In this document: piece by piece, positions 1 through 40,379 of the stretch
Position numbering within the stretch: the first letter of the stretch is position 1
Layout: every line of letters starts with the position of its first letter
Assembly: GCF_045679555.1 (NCBI RefSeq)
Contig: NC_092093.1
Span: 63,384,390 to 63,448,389, forward strand
Direction of reading: 5' to 3'
Origin: Salvelinus alpinus
Taxonomy: Eukaryota; Chordata; Actinopteri; Salmoniformes; Salmonidae
Length of the DNA: 64,000 nt
Position numbers and translations under genes: made by a program
The notes under the pieces: model-generated
Database searches by the model: none
What the model was told of the DNA's origin: nothing
Seen by the model: only the letters and a program-made list of their open reading frames with translations

Positions 1-76
<76 letters not shown>
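1..76. repeat. (TG)n microsatellite
   Basis: Uninterrupted TG repeat running off the left edge of the window. It lies in the intron before the first visible st14-like exon. Bases 77-286 are unremarkable intron. Confidence 0.98.
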
Positions 77-78
<2 letters not shown>

Positions 79-286
79 CCCCTCGCCATATAATTGACAG
101 CTAGCAAGAGGCACATGATGGACCCACAGCAGAGTGAGAGCAGTGATGTGATGCCTACATATGCACATATGTCACGCAGTATGCAATTTTCAGGGGACCA
201 TTTTTGGCTCGTGAGCTCTACTTTCAGAACTACTGGCTAAAAAGCATAACAATAATGTGTTTGCCTTCAAGCTCCACCCCCTTCAG

Positions 287-29023
<28,737 letters not shown>

Positions 29024-29037
29024 CAGACTGGCAGACT

Positions 29038-29066
<29 letters not shown>
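29024..29066. repeat. (GACA)n in the st14 3'UTR
   Basis: ACAGACTGGCAGACTG then pure GACA repeats right after the stop codon. Confidence 0.9.
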
Positions 29067-29069
<3 letters not shown>

Positions 29070-29283
29070 TCTGGATGACATCAGCATGTGAACAGACTCA
29101 GTGGCTGGCACCATGTGACTGTAACGGGGGTAAAGAGACATCACCACGCGGCCCCTGCTTTATGATTTATACCAGGCCCCATGTCACTGACATCATTATC
29201 AACTGTTACCCCTCACCCCATCATACCCACCCCCTCTTCATTTATGGCCAAGCACCTTTCTTTGTCTCCTCATGATTTCCGTT

Positions 29284-29463
29284 GTCCTCCTGACTGTTCC
29301 TCTCTCCCCACTTGTCCCTGATCATCCCAGTGGTCTGTCTGTCCTGACTGTTCCCCTCTCTCCACTTGTCCCTGTCCCCACTCCTGATCATCCCAGTGGT
29401 CTGTCTGTCCTGACTGTTCCCCTCTCTCCACTTGTCCCTGTCCTCACTCCTGATCATCCCAGT
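29284..29463. repeat. Short minisatellite downstream of st14
   Basis: Three tandem copies, the last two about 66 bp long, of a unit with CTGACTGTTCCCCTCTCTCC and GATCATCCCAGTGGT. Probably in the 3'UTR or just past it. Bases 29464-29669 show nothing else. Confidence 0.85.
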
Positions 29464-30999
29464 GGTGTATTTGTTCTCTGTGAAGTGACCACTTGGAGAT
29501 GATGATGTGCCTGGTCTATCTCATGTCCACACTGCACACAGCAATTGAAGTGGAATGAGTTCTCTATGTCGTAGTACACACTGTAGCGAGTGTGTTATTA
29601 TGTCTATTTACATTGTGTGTGCATGACTGTATTTGTGAACATATGTACTGTATCATTGTATGAATATGTACAGTACCAGTCAAAAGTTTGGACACACCTA
29701 CTCATTCAAGGATTTTGCTTTATTTGTACTATTTTATACATTGTAGAATAATAGTGAAGACATCAAAACTATGAAATAACATGAAATCATGTAGTAACCA
29801 AAAAAGTGTTAAACAAATCAAAATATATTTTAGATTTTAGATTCTTTAAAGTAGCCACCCTTTGCCTTGATGACACACTCTTGGAATTCTCTCAACCAGC
29901 TTCACGAGGAATGCTTTTCCAACAGTCTTGAAGGAGTTCCCAAATATGCTGAGCACTTGTTGGCTGCTTTTCCTTCCCTCTGCGGTCCAGATCATCCCAA
30001 ACCATCTCAATTAGGTTGAGGTTGGGTGATTGTGGAGGCCAGGTCATGTGATGCAGCACTCCATCACTCTCTTACTTGGTCAAGTAGTCCTTACACAGTC
30101 TGGAGGTGTGTTGGGTCATTGTCCTGTTGAAAAACAAATGATAGTCCCACTAAGCGCAATCCAGATGGGATGGTGTATTGCTGCAGAATGCCTCCTCCAT
30201 GCTTCACGGTGGAAACCACACCTGCGGAGATCATCCATTCACCTACTCTGTGTCTCACAAAGAACCAAAAATCTCACATTTGGACTCATCAGACCAAAGG
30301 ACAGATTATCACCGGTCTAATGTTCATTGTTCATGTTTCTTGACACAAGCAAGTCTTTTCTTCTTATTGGTGTCCTTTAGTACTGGTTTCTTTGCAGCAA
30401 TTCGACCATGAAGTCCTGATTCACACAGTCTCCTCTGAACAGTTGATGTTGAGATGTGTCTGTTACTTGAACTCTGTGAAGCATTTATTTGGACTGCAAT
30501 CTGAGGCTTGTAACTCTAATGAACGTATCCTCTGCAGCAGAAGTAACTCTGGGTCTTATTTTCCTGTGGCGGTCCTCATGAGAGCCAGTTTCATCATAGC
30601 GCTTGATGGTTTTTGCGACTGCACTTGAAGAAAATGTCGAAGTTCCTGAAATGTTCTGTATTGACTGACCTTCACGTCTTAAAGTAATGATGGACTGTCG
30701 TTTTTCTATTTGCTTACTTGAGCTGCTCTTGCCATTAAATGGACTTGGTCTTTTGCCAGATCTTCTGTATACCACCCCTACCTTGTCACAACACAACTGA
30801 TTGGCTCAAACGCATTAAGAACGAAAGAAATTCCACAAATGAACTTTTAACAAGGAACACCTGGTAATTGGAATGCATTCCAGGTAACTACCTCATGAAG
30901 CTGGTTGAGAGAATGCCAAGAGTGTGCAAAGCTGTCATCAAGGCAAAGGGTGGCTACTTTGAAGAATCTCAAATATAAAATATATTTTGATTTGTTTAA

Positions 31000-32441
31000 C
31001 TTCTTGCCGCACGGATCCCTTTAGCGGGATCATTTTCGTAAACAACCGCTGAATTGCAGAGCGCCAAATTTAAAAAAAATAAAAAATATATTTATAATCA
31101 TGAAATCACAAGTGAAATATACCCAAACACAGCTTAGCTTGTTGTTAATCCACCTATCGTGTCAGATTTTGAAAATATGCTTTACAGCGAAAGCAATCCA
31201 AGCGTTTGTGAGTTTATCAATCACTTGACAAAACAGTAAGAACAGCTAGCCTCAAATTAGCTTGGTCACGAAAGTCAGAAAAGCAATAAAATGAATCGCT
31301 TACCTTTGATAATCTTCGGATGTTTGCACTCACGAGACTCCCAGTTACACAATAAATGTTATTTTTGTTCGATAAAGATTAGTTTTATAACCAAAAACCA
31401 CCATTTGGTTTGCACGTTATGTTCAGAAAACCACAGGCTCGTTCCGGTCCTGAAAGGCATACGAAAATTCCAAAAAGTATCCGTAATGTTCGTAGAAACA
31501 TGTCAAACGTTTTTTATAATCAATCCTCAGGTTGTTTTTAACATACATAATCGATAATATTTCAACCGGACGGTAACCTATTCAATACATTTACATTTAC
31601 ATTTTAGTCATTTAGCAGACGCTCTTATCCAGAGCGACTTACAGTAGAGTGCATACATTTTATTACATTTTTACATACTGAGACAAGGATATCCCTACCG
31701 GCCAAGAGCAGACGCTCTTATCCAGAGCGACTTACAGTAGAGTGCATGCATTTTTATTACATTTTTATTTTTATTTTTTTACATACTGAGACAAGGATAT
31801 CCCTACCGGCCAAACCCTCCCTAACCCAGACGACACTATGCCAATTGTGCGTCGCCCCACGGATCTCCCGGTTGCGGCCGGCTACGACAGAGCCTGGGCG
31901 CGAACCCAGCCCAGCCTGGGCGCGAACCCAGAGACTCTGGTGGCGCAGCTAGCACTGCGATGCAGTGCCCTAGACCACTGCGCCACCCGGGAGACCGGGT
32001 GGCGCAGTATTTGTTGCCAATACTAGAGAGAAAGAAAATGTCGAGCTACATCTCTCGCGCGCAGTAACTAATCAAAGGACACCTGATGCGTTTTGAAAAA
32101 GCTCGCTCATTTTTCAAAATAAAAGCTTGAAACTATGTCTAAAGCCTGGTCACAGCCTGAGGAAGCCATTGGAAAATGAATCTGGTTGATATCCCTTTAA
32201 ATGGAGGAGGGGCAGGCAACGGAACAGGGATTTAATAAAAGGCACTTCCGGGTTGGATTTCCTCAGGTTTTCGCCTGCAAAATCAGTTCTGTTATACTCA
32301 CAGACAATATTTTGACAGTTTTGGAAACTATATGCATGTCAATTATATGCATATTCTAGCATCTGGACCTGAGAAATAGTCCGTTTACCTTGGGAACGTT
32401 ATTTTTCCAAACATAACATTCTGCCCCCTAGCTGAAAGAAG
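31000..32441. mobile_element. Non-autonomous element with TTAA target duplication
   Basis: Flanked by TTAA at 30996-30999 and 32442-32445, which are one TTAA in the host Tc1 end. Ends are CTTCTTGCCGC and, inverted, CTTCTTTCAGC. The TTAA preference points to a piggyBac-like or other TTAA-specific family. No transposase is seen; it contains a SINE at 31585-32005. Confidence 0.75.
31585..32005 (-). mobile_element. tRNA-derived SINE nested in the TTAA element
   Basis: On the minus strand the head reads GGTGGCGCAGTGGTCTAGGG (A-box-like) and, further on, GGGTTCGCGCCC (B-box-like) near 31915. The body contains AGACGCTCTTATCCAGAGCG twice (about 31615 and 31709), showing an internal duplication, and the tail is ACATTT-rich on the + strand. 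Confidence 0.75.
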
Positions 32442-32987
32442 TTAACACTCTTTTGGTTACTACATGATTCCATATGTTATTTCTTGGTTTTGATGTCTTT
32501 ACTATTATTCTATAATGTAGTAGGTGTTTCCAAACTTTTGACTGGTGCTGTATATTATGAGCCTGTTTGATTTATAGGCAATATTCTATTTAGATTATAT
32601 TTGTTTTGTGGTAAACGTTCCCTGTGTAGGGGATAATATTGTCTGTTTCAGATGTACACTGTTATCTTATACTAGTATGATATCCTTCATTGAGACTAGT
32701 GACTAAGGCTTCTTTTACTAATAGCCTCGGAACCTGAGAGTGAGGGTTGCTGCCCCCTCTTTCCAAGATACCAGCGCCTCACAGTGGCCATTGTATGACA
32801 TTACACCTCAATCATCCAATTCCATTTCAACATTTTTTATTTCCTAACACTTTTTATTAAGATGTAAATGAAAAAAACAATCCTGTTTATTAATTTGTAT
32901 TTAGATTATTGAAGGAGTTAAATCCATATTAAACAGAGCGCTTATGTGGTATGTTCAATGTGTGTGTTGTCTATTTGTGTCTGTACA

Positions 32988-33269
32988 GTGTACACAGAAA
33001 AAAAGGTTTCAAAAGGATTCTTCGGCTGTCCCCATAGGCGAACCCTTTTTGGTTCCAGGTAGAACCCTTTTTGGTTCCAGGTATAACTCTTTTGGGTTCC
33101 ATGTAGAATCCTCTGTGGAAAGGGCTTTGCATGAAACCCAAAAGGGAACCTGGAACCAAAAGGAGGGTTCTACCTGGAACCAAAAAGAGTTCTTTAAAGG
33201 GTTCTCCTATGGGGACAGCCAAATAGCCATTTTAGGTTCTAGATAGCACCTTTTTTTCTAAGAGTGTAC
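32988..33269. mobile_element. Palindromic MITE
   Basis: Long foldback: GGCTGTCCCCATAGGCGAAC on the left pairs with TTCTCCTATGGGGACAGCC on the right, and the inner GGTTCCAGGTAGAACCC parts pair as well. Ends are GTGTACACAGAAAAAAAGGT and its inverse CCTTTTTTTCTAAGAGTGTA. About 280 bp, no coding capacity. Confidence 0.85.
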
Positions 33270-33937
33270 CTTTTGTTTTGTTGCCTTTTGTTATGTTGTC
33301 TGTCTGCTCATTTGATCTTTGTATGGTGGACCGACAAAATGATTTTACTGTAGTAGGTTGTGAAGCTCAAACCATCATGCCATTGTATGTCTCTCTCTAG
33401 ATGGCACTATTGTCTATATGTTGTCTGTTGTTTATACATGTACACCTGCTGATTGGACTGCACATTTCACCAAGACTCACTAAACATGATAGATATCCTA
33501 TTTATTCTGAACAAAAATATAAACGCCACATGTAAAGTGTTGGTCCCATGTTTCATGAACTGAAATAAAATATCCCAGAAATGTTCCATACGCACAAAAA
33601 GTTTATTTCTCTCAAATTTTCTGCACAAATTTGTTCACATCGCTGTTAGTGAACATTTCTCCTTTGCCAAGATAATCCATCCACCTGACAGGTGTGGCAT
33701 ATTAAGAAGCTGATTAAACAGCATGATCATTGCAAAGGTCCACCTTGTGCTGGGGACAATAAAAGGCCACTCTAAAATGTGCAGTTTTATCACATAACAC
33801 AACACCACATATGTCCCAAGTGTTGAGGGAGAGTGCAATTGGCATGCTGACTGCAGGAATGTTCACCACAGCTTTTGCCTGAGAATGTAATATTAATTTC
33901 TCTACCATAAGCCGCCTCCAACGTTATTTTTGAGAAT

Positions 33938-34660
33938 TTGGCAATACGTCCACGTGTAACCACGCCAGCCCAGGACCACATCCAGCTTCTTCACCTGCGG
34001 GATTGTTTGAGACCAGCCACCTGGACAGCTGATGAAACTGTGGGTTTGCACAACCAAAGAATTTTTCACACAAACTGTCAAAAACCGTCTCAGGGAAGCT
34101 CATCTGTGTGCTCATCGTCCTCACCAGAGTCTTGACCTGACTACAGTTCATCATAACTGACTTCAGTGGACAAATACTCACCTTTAATGGCCACTGACAC
34201 CCTGGAGAAGAATGCTTTTCACGGATGAAACCCGGTTTCAACTGTACTGGGAAGATGGTAGACAGTGTGTATGGCGTCGTGTGGGCGAGCGGTTTGCTGA
34301 TGTCAACGTTGTGAACAGAGTGCCCCATGGTGGCGGTGGGGTTATAGTATGGGCAGGCATAAGCGATGGACAACAAACACATAGCATTTTATCGATGGCA
34401 ATTTGAATGCACAGGGATACCGTGGCGGGATCCTGATTCCCATTGTCATGCCATTCATCCGCCGTCATCATGTCATGTTTCAGCATGATAATGCACAGCC
34501 CCATGTTGCAAGGATCTGTACGCAATTCCTAGAAGCTGAAAATGTCCCAGTTCTTCCATGGCCTGCAAACTCACCAGACATATCACCCATTGAGCATGTT
34601 TGGGATGCTCTGGATCGATGTGTACGACAGCATGTTTCATTTCCCGCCAGTATTTGCCAG
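33938..34660 (+). pseudogene. Tc1 transposase pseudogene
   Basis: Three pieces: 33938-34135 (RPRVTTPAQD, LHLRDCLRPATWTADETVGL, the linker after the DNA-binding domain); 34212-34406 (LFTDETRFQLYWEDGR with the first catalytic Asp, then GGGGVIVWAGI); and 34403-34660 (MFQHDNAQPHVA with the second Asp and WPANSPDISPIEHVWD with the Glu). The last two are in different frames and 34136-34211 contains a stop, so it is dead, although the catalytic residues are still visible. Confidence 0.88.
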
Positions 34661-34921
34661 CAGCATACCATCCTGCATCCCACTGCTGGCTTGCCTCTGA
34701 AGCTAAGCAGTATTGGTCCCTGGATGGTAGATCAGATGCTGCTGGAAGTGATGTTGGAGGGCCAGTAGGATGCACTCTTTTCTCTGGTCTAAAAACATAT
34801 CCCAATGCACTGAGGCAGTGGTTGGGAACATTACCCTGTGTAGGGTGCCCTCTTTCGGATGGGATGTTAAACGGGTGTCCTGACTCTTTGTGGTCACTGA
34901 AGATCCCATGGCACTTATCGT

Positions 34922-34952
<31 letters not shown>

Positions 34953-35108
34953 ATAAATTCCCAATCTGGCCTTCATACTATCATGTCCACCTAATCATCC
35001 CCTGCTTCCAATTGGCTCATTCATCCCCTTCCTCTCCCCTGTAACTATTCCTCAGGTCATTGCTGTTAACTTACCTGGTAAAATAAGGGTTAAATTAAAG
35101 AAAGAAAT
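34660..35108 (+). mobile_element. 5S-rRNA-derived SINE (SINE3-like)
   Basis: 34668-34765 resembles vertebrate 5S rRNA: CATACCATCCTGCAT, GAAGCTAAGCAG (A box), CTGGATGGTAGA (C box). The body then continues unlike 5S and ends in GGTTAAATTAAAGAAAGAAA. It interrupts the Tc1 transposase; CCAGCA occurs on both sides as a possible target duplication. Confidence 0.8.
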
Positions 35109-35490
35109 ATCCAGCAACTTTGCACACCAGGAGTGAGACCACATTCCACAGGCCACAATCAACAGCCTGATCAACTCTATGCTAATGTGTGTGTTGCGCA
35201 ACATGAGGCAAATGGTGGTGACACCAGATACTGACAGGTGTTTCTCATCCACGCCCCTTCCTTTTTTTAAGGTATCTGTGACCATCGGAAGCATATTCCC
35301 AGTCATGTGAAATCCATAGATTAGAGCTTAATGAATGTATTTCAATTGAGTGAATTTCCTTATATGAACTGTAACTCAGTAAAATCTTTGACATTTTTGC
35401 ATGTTGCCTTTATATTTTTGTTCAGTATAGTTGAAATGACTATTAAAAAAAAAGTACACCGTGACTCGTGCACACTTTTAATATGAGCAC

Positions 35491-37390
35491 TCAAATCAAA
35501 TTGTATTTGTCACATGCGCCAAATACAACAGGTGTAGGTAGACCTTACAGTGAAATGCTTACTTACAAGCCCTTAACCAACAATGCAGATTTAAGAAAAA
35601 TACCCCAAAAAAGTAAGAGATAAGAATAACAAATGATTAAAGAGCAGCAGTAAATAACAATCGCGGGGCTATATGCAGGGGGTACCGGTACACAGTCAAT
35701 GTGCAGGGGCACTGGTGTTGAGGTAATTGAGGTTATACGTACAAGTATGTAGAGTTCTTAAAGTGACTATGCATAGATAATAACAGAGAGTAGCAGCAGT
35801 GGGGTGGGGGGGGGCAAAAAAGTATTTGACCATTTTTAGGGCCTTCCTCTGACACCGTCTGGTATCCAGGCCCTGGATGGCAGGAATCTAGGCCCCGGTG
35901 ATGTACTGGGCAGTACACACTACCCTCTTTAGTGCCTTGCGGTCGGAGGCCGAGCAGTTGCCATACCAGGCGGTGATGCAACCCGTCAGGATGCTCTCAA
36001 TGGCGCAGCTGCAAAACCTTTTGAGGATCTGAGGACCCATGCCAAATCTTTTCAGTCTCCTGAGGGGGAATAGGTTTTGTCGTGCCCTCTTCACGACTGT
36101 CTTGGTGTGTTGGACCATGTTAGTTTGTTGGTGATGTGGCCGCCAAAAAAATTGAAGCTCTCAACCTGCTCCACTACAGCCCCATCGATGAGAATGGAGG
36201 CGTGCTCGGTCCTCCTTTTCCTGTAGTCTACAATCATCTCCTTTGTCTTGATCACGTTGAGGGAGAGGTTGTTGTCCTTGCACCACGCGTCCAGGTCTCT
36301 GACCTTCTCCCTATAGGCTCTCTCGTTGTTGTCAGTGATCAGGCCTACCACTGTTGTGTCATCAGCAAACTTAATGATGGTGTTGGAGTCGTGCCTGGCC
36401 GAGCAGTCATGAGTGAACAGGGAGTACAGGAGGGGACTGAGCATTCACCGCTGAGGGGCCCCTGTGTTGAAGATCAGCATTGCGGATGTGTTGTTACCTA
36501 CCCTTACCACCTGGGGTTGGCCCGTCAGGAAGTCCAGGATCCAGTTGCAGAGGGAGATGTTTAGTCCCACGGTCCTTAGCTTAGTGATGAGCTTTGAGGG
36601 CACTATGGTGTTGAACGCTGAGCTGTAGTCAATGAATAGCATTCTCAAGTAGGTGTTCCTTTTGTCCAGGTGTGAAAGGGCAGTGTGGAGTGCAATAGAG
36701 ATTGCATCATCTGTGGATCTGTTGGTGCGGTATGCAAATTGGAGTGCGTCTAGTGTTTCTGGGATAATGGTGTTGATGTGAGCCATGACCAGCCTTTCAA
36801 GCATTTCATGGCTACCGATGTGAGTGCTACGGGTCGGTAGTTATTTAGGCAGGTTACCTTAGTGTTCTTGGGCACAGGGACTATGGTGATCTGCTTGAAA
36901 CATGTTGGTATTACAGACTCAGACAGGAAGAGGTTGACAATGTCAGTGAAGACACTTGCCAGTTGGTCAGCGCATGCTCGGAGTACTCATCCTGGTAATC
37001 CATCTGGCCCTGCGGTCTTGTGAATGTTGACCTGTTTATTGGTCTGACTCACATCGGTTACGGAGAGCGTGATCACACAGTCGTCCAGAACAGCTGATTC
37101 TTTCATGCATGTTTCAGTGTTTACCTGCCTCGAAGAGAGCATAGAAGTAATTTAGCTCGTCTGGCTCATGGCACTGGGCAGCTCTCGGCTGTGCTTCCCT
37201 TTGTAGTCTGTAATAGCTTGCAGGCCCTGCCACATCCGACGAGCGTCGGAGCCGGTGAAGTACGATTCGATCTTAGTCCTGTATTGATGCTTTGCCTGTT
37301 TGATGGCTTCTGGGTTAGAGTCCCGCTCCTTGAAAGCTGCAGCTCTATCCTTTAGCTCAGTGCGAATGCTGCCTGTTATCCAAGTGTTTT
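35491..37390 (-). mobile_element. LINE family A, 5'-truncated
   Basis: The 3' tail is at the left (CAAATCAAATTGTATTTGTC). The minus strand codes for RT parts: 36445-36804 ([35 protein letters not shown]), 36091-36444 (FADDTTVVGLITDN, an intact FADD box) and 35888-36118 (LFPLRRLKRFGMGPQILKRF). Frames are broken by stops. It matches the copy at 21955-25711. Further upstream RT text extends to about 37390. Confidence 0.87.
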
Positions 37391-40093
37391 AGTATTATAT
37401 CTCTTGACACAATGATGAAAATAATCATGGCCTCTAAACCTTCAAGCTGCATACTGGACCCTATTCCAACTAAACTACTGAAAGAGCTGCTTCCTGTGCT
37501 TGGCCCTCCTATGTTGAACATAATAAATGGCTCTCTATCCACCGGATGTGTACCAAACTCACTAAAAGTGGCAGTAATAAAGCCTCTCTTGAAAAAGCCA
37601 AACCTTGACCCATAAAATATAAAAAACTATCGGCCTATATCGAATCTTCCATTCCTCTCAAAAAAAATTGAAAAAGCTGTTGCGCAGCAACTCACTGCCT
37701 TCCTGAAGACAAACAATGTATACGAAATGCTTCAGTCTGGTTTTAGACCCCATCATAGCACTGAGACTGCACTTGTGAAGGTGGTAAATGACCTTTTAAT
37801 GGCGTCAGACCGAGGCTCTGCATCTGTCCTCGTGCTCCTAGACCTTAGTGCCTCCTTTGATACCATCGATCACCACATTCTTTTGGAGAGATTGGAAACC
37901 CAAATTGGTCTACACGCACAAGTTCTGGCCTGGTTTAGATCTTATCTGTCGGAAAGATATCAGTTTGTCTCTGTGAATGGTTTGTCCTCTGACAAATCAA
38001 CTGTACATTTCGGTGTTCCTCAAGGTTCCGTTTTAGGACCACTATTGTTTTCACTATATATTTTAACTCTTGGGGATGTCATTCGAAAACATAATGTTAA
38101 CTTTCACTGCTATGCGGATGACACACAGCTGGACATTTCAATGAAACATGGTGAAGCCCCAAAATTGCCCTCGCTAGAAGCCTGTGTTTCAGACATAAGG
38201 AAGTGGATGGCTGCAAACTTTCTACTTTTAAACTCGGAAAAAACAGAGATGCTTGTTCTAGGTCCCAAGAAACAAAGAGATCTTCTATTGAATCTGACAA
38301 TTAATCTTGATGGTTGTAAAGTCGTCTCAAATAAAACTGTGAAGGACCTCGGCGTTACTCTGGACCCTGATCTCTCTTTTGACGAACATATCAAGACTGT
38401 TTCAAGGACAGCTTTTTTCCATCTACGTAACATTGCAAAAATCAGAAACTTTCTGTCCAAAAATTATGCAGAAAAATTAATCCATGCTTTTGTTACTTCT
38501 AGGTTAGACTACAGCAATGCTCTACTTTCCGGCTACCCGGATAAAGCACAAAATAAACTTCAGTTAGTGCTAAATACGGCTGCTAGAATCCTGACTAGAA
38601 CCAAAAGATTTGATCATATTACTCCAGTGCTAGCCTCCCTACACTGGCTTCCTGTTAAGGCAAGGGCTGATTTCAAGGTTTTACTGCTAACCTACAAAGC
38701 ATTGCATGGGCTTGCTCCTACCTATCTTTCCGATTTGGTCCTGCTGTACATACCTACACTTACGCTATCGTCACAAGACGCAGGCCTCCTAATTTTCCCT
38801 AGAATTTCTAAGCAAACAGCTGGAGGCAGGGCTTTCTCCTATAGAGCTCCATTTTTATGGAACGGTCTGCCTACCCATGTGAGAGACGCAGACTCGGTCT
38901 CAACTTTTAAGTCTTTACTGAAGACTCATCTCTTCAGTGGGTCATATGATTGAGTGTAGTCTGGCCCAGGAGTGTGAAGGTGAACGGAAAGGCTCTGGAG
39001 CAACGAACTGCCCTTGCTGTCTCTGCCTGGCCGGATCCCCTCTCTCCACTGGGATTCTCTGCCTCTAACCCTATTACAGAGGCTGAGTCACTGGCTTACT
39101 GGTGCTCTTCCATGCCGTCCCTAGGAGGGTTGAGTCACTGACGTGATCTTCCTGTCTGGGCTGGCGCACCCCCTTGGGTTGTGCCGTGGCGGAGATCTTT
39201 GTGGGCTATACTCGGCCTTGTCTCAGGATGGTAAGTTGGTGGTTGAAGCTATCCCTCTAGTGGTGTGGGGGCTGTGCTTTGGCAAAGTGGGTGGGGTTAT
39301 ATCCTTCCTGTTTGGCCCTATCCGGGGGTATCATCGGATGGGGCCACAGTGTCTCCTGACCCCTCCTGTCTCAGCCTCCAGTATTTATGCTGCAGTAGTT
39401 TATGTGTCGGGGGGCTAGGGTCAGTTTGTTATATCTGGAGTATTTCTCCTGTCTTATCCGGTGTCCTGTGTGAATTTAAGTATGCTCTCTCTTTTTCTCT
39501 CTTTCTCTCTTTCTTTCTCTCTCTCGGAGGACCTGAGCCCTAGGACCATGCCTCAGGACTACCTGGCATGATGACTCCTTGCTGTCCCCAGTCCACCTGG
39601 CCGTGCTGCTGCTCCAGTTTCAACTGTTCTGCCTGCGGCTATGGAACCCTGACCTGTTCACCGGACGTGCTACCTGTCCCAGACCTGCTGTTTTCAACTC
39701 TCTATAGAGCAGGAGCGGTAGAGATACTCTTAATGATCGGCTATGAAAAGCCAACTGACATTTACTCCTGAGGTGCTGACTTGCTGCACCCTCGACAGCT
39801 ACTGTGATTATTATTATTTGACCATGCTGGTCATTTATGAACATTTGAACATCTTGGCCATGTTCTGTTATAATCTCCACCCGGCACAGCCAGAAGAGGA
39901 CTGGCCACCCCTCATAGCCTGGTTCCTCTCTAGGTTTCTTCCTAGGTTTTGGCCTTTCTAGGGAGTTTTTCCTAGCCACCGTGCTTCTACACCTGCATTG
40001 CTTGCTGTTTGGGGTTTTAGGCTGGGTTCTGTACAGCACTTTGATATATCAGCTGATGTAAGAAGCGCTATATAAATACATTTGATTTGATTT
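37391..40093 (+). mobile_element. LINE family B (L2-like), 5'-truncated
   Basis: Contains RT coding sequence 37412-38953, an unusually long 3' region of about 1.1 kb, and a TTTGATTTGATTT tail at 40079-40093. The 3' 600 bp equals the block nested at 24134-24733. It abuts LINE A on the opposite strand at about 37390, so the two stand back to back. Confidence 0.87.
37727..38953 (+). CDS. L2-like LINE reverse transcriptase, 408-codon open fragment
   Basis: Open from 37727 to the stop at 38951-38953. RT motifs are in order: [17 protein letters not shown] (first catalytic Asp), [27 protein letters not shown] (catalytic YADD), [15 protein letters not shown] (thumb), and a C-terminal [20 protein letters not shown] stretch. 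The upstream part, 37412-37615 (PKPSSCILDPIPTKLLKELL-like), is in another segment ended by a stop at 37613. There is no endonuclease, so the copy cannot move by itself, but this reading frame is undamaged and the insertion looks young. Confidence 0.85.
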   Translation: MLQSGFRPHHSTETALVKVVNDLLMASDRGSASVLVLLDLSASFDTIDHHILLERLETQIGLHAQVLAWFRSYLSERYQFVSVNGLSSDKSTVHFGVPQGSVLGPLLFSLYILTLGDVIRKHNVNFHCYADDTQLDISMKHGEAPKLPSLEACVSDIRKWMAANFLLLNSEKTEMLVLGPKKQRDLLLNLTINLDGCKVVSNKTVKDLGVTLDPDLSFDEHIKTVSRTAFFHLRNIAKIRNFLSKNYAEKLIHAFVTSRLDYSNALLSGYPDKAQNKLQLVLNTAARILTRTKRFDHITPVLASLHWLPVKARADFKVLLLTYKALHGLAPTYLSDLVLLYIPTLTLSSQDAGLLIFPRISKQTAGGRAFSYRAPFLWNGLPTHVRDADSVSTFKSLLKTHLFSGSYD

Positions 40094-40379
40094 AATATTC
40101 ACAATAACCCATAATGACAAAGTGAAAACAGGTTTTTAGACATTTTTGCAAATTAATTCAAATAAAAAATTACATCATTTACATAAGTATTCAGACCCTT
40201 TGCTACGAAATTGAGCTCAGTTGCATCCTGTTTCCATTGATCATCCTTGAGATGTTTCTACAACTTGATTGGAGTCCACCTGTGGTAAATTCAATTGATT
40301 GGACATGATTGGAAAAAGCACACACCTGTCTATATAAGGTCCCACAATTGACAGTGCATTTCAAGGCAAAAACCAAGCC

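Larger units (their letters stand above)
29670..32553 (-). mobile_element. Tc1-like transposon (CAGTACCAGTCAAAAGTTTG type) split by nested elements
   Basis: Left end CAGTACCAGTCAAAAGTTTG at 29671 and its inverted counterpart CAAACTTTTGACTGGTGCTG ending near 32551. The minus strand at 30485-30796 codes for the N-terminal helix-turn-helix region of a Tc1 transposase (EKRQSIITLRREGQSIQNIS). The remaining coding region, 29860-30480, is degraded. A TTAA-flanked element occupies 31000-32441. Confidence 0.88.
33505..35429 (+). mobile_element. Tc1-like transposon (CTGAACAAAAATATAAACGC type) with a nested SINE
   Basis: Left end CTGAACAAAAATATAAACGC near 33507 and right end ATATTTTTGTTCAGTATA ending near 35429 are inverted repeats. 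The inside codes for a degenerate transposase (33938-34660), broken by a 5S-derived SINE at about 34660-35108 and resuming at 35109. Confidence 0.9.

Noticed and set aside
34668..34765. 5S rRNA gene
   Set aside because: Only parts of 5S are kept, the 3' end differs, and it continues into a SINE body with an A-rich tail.
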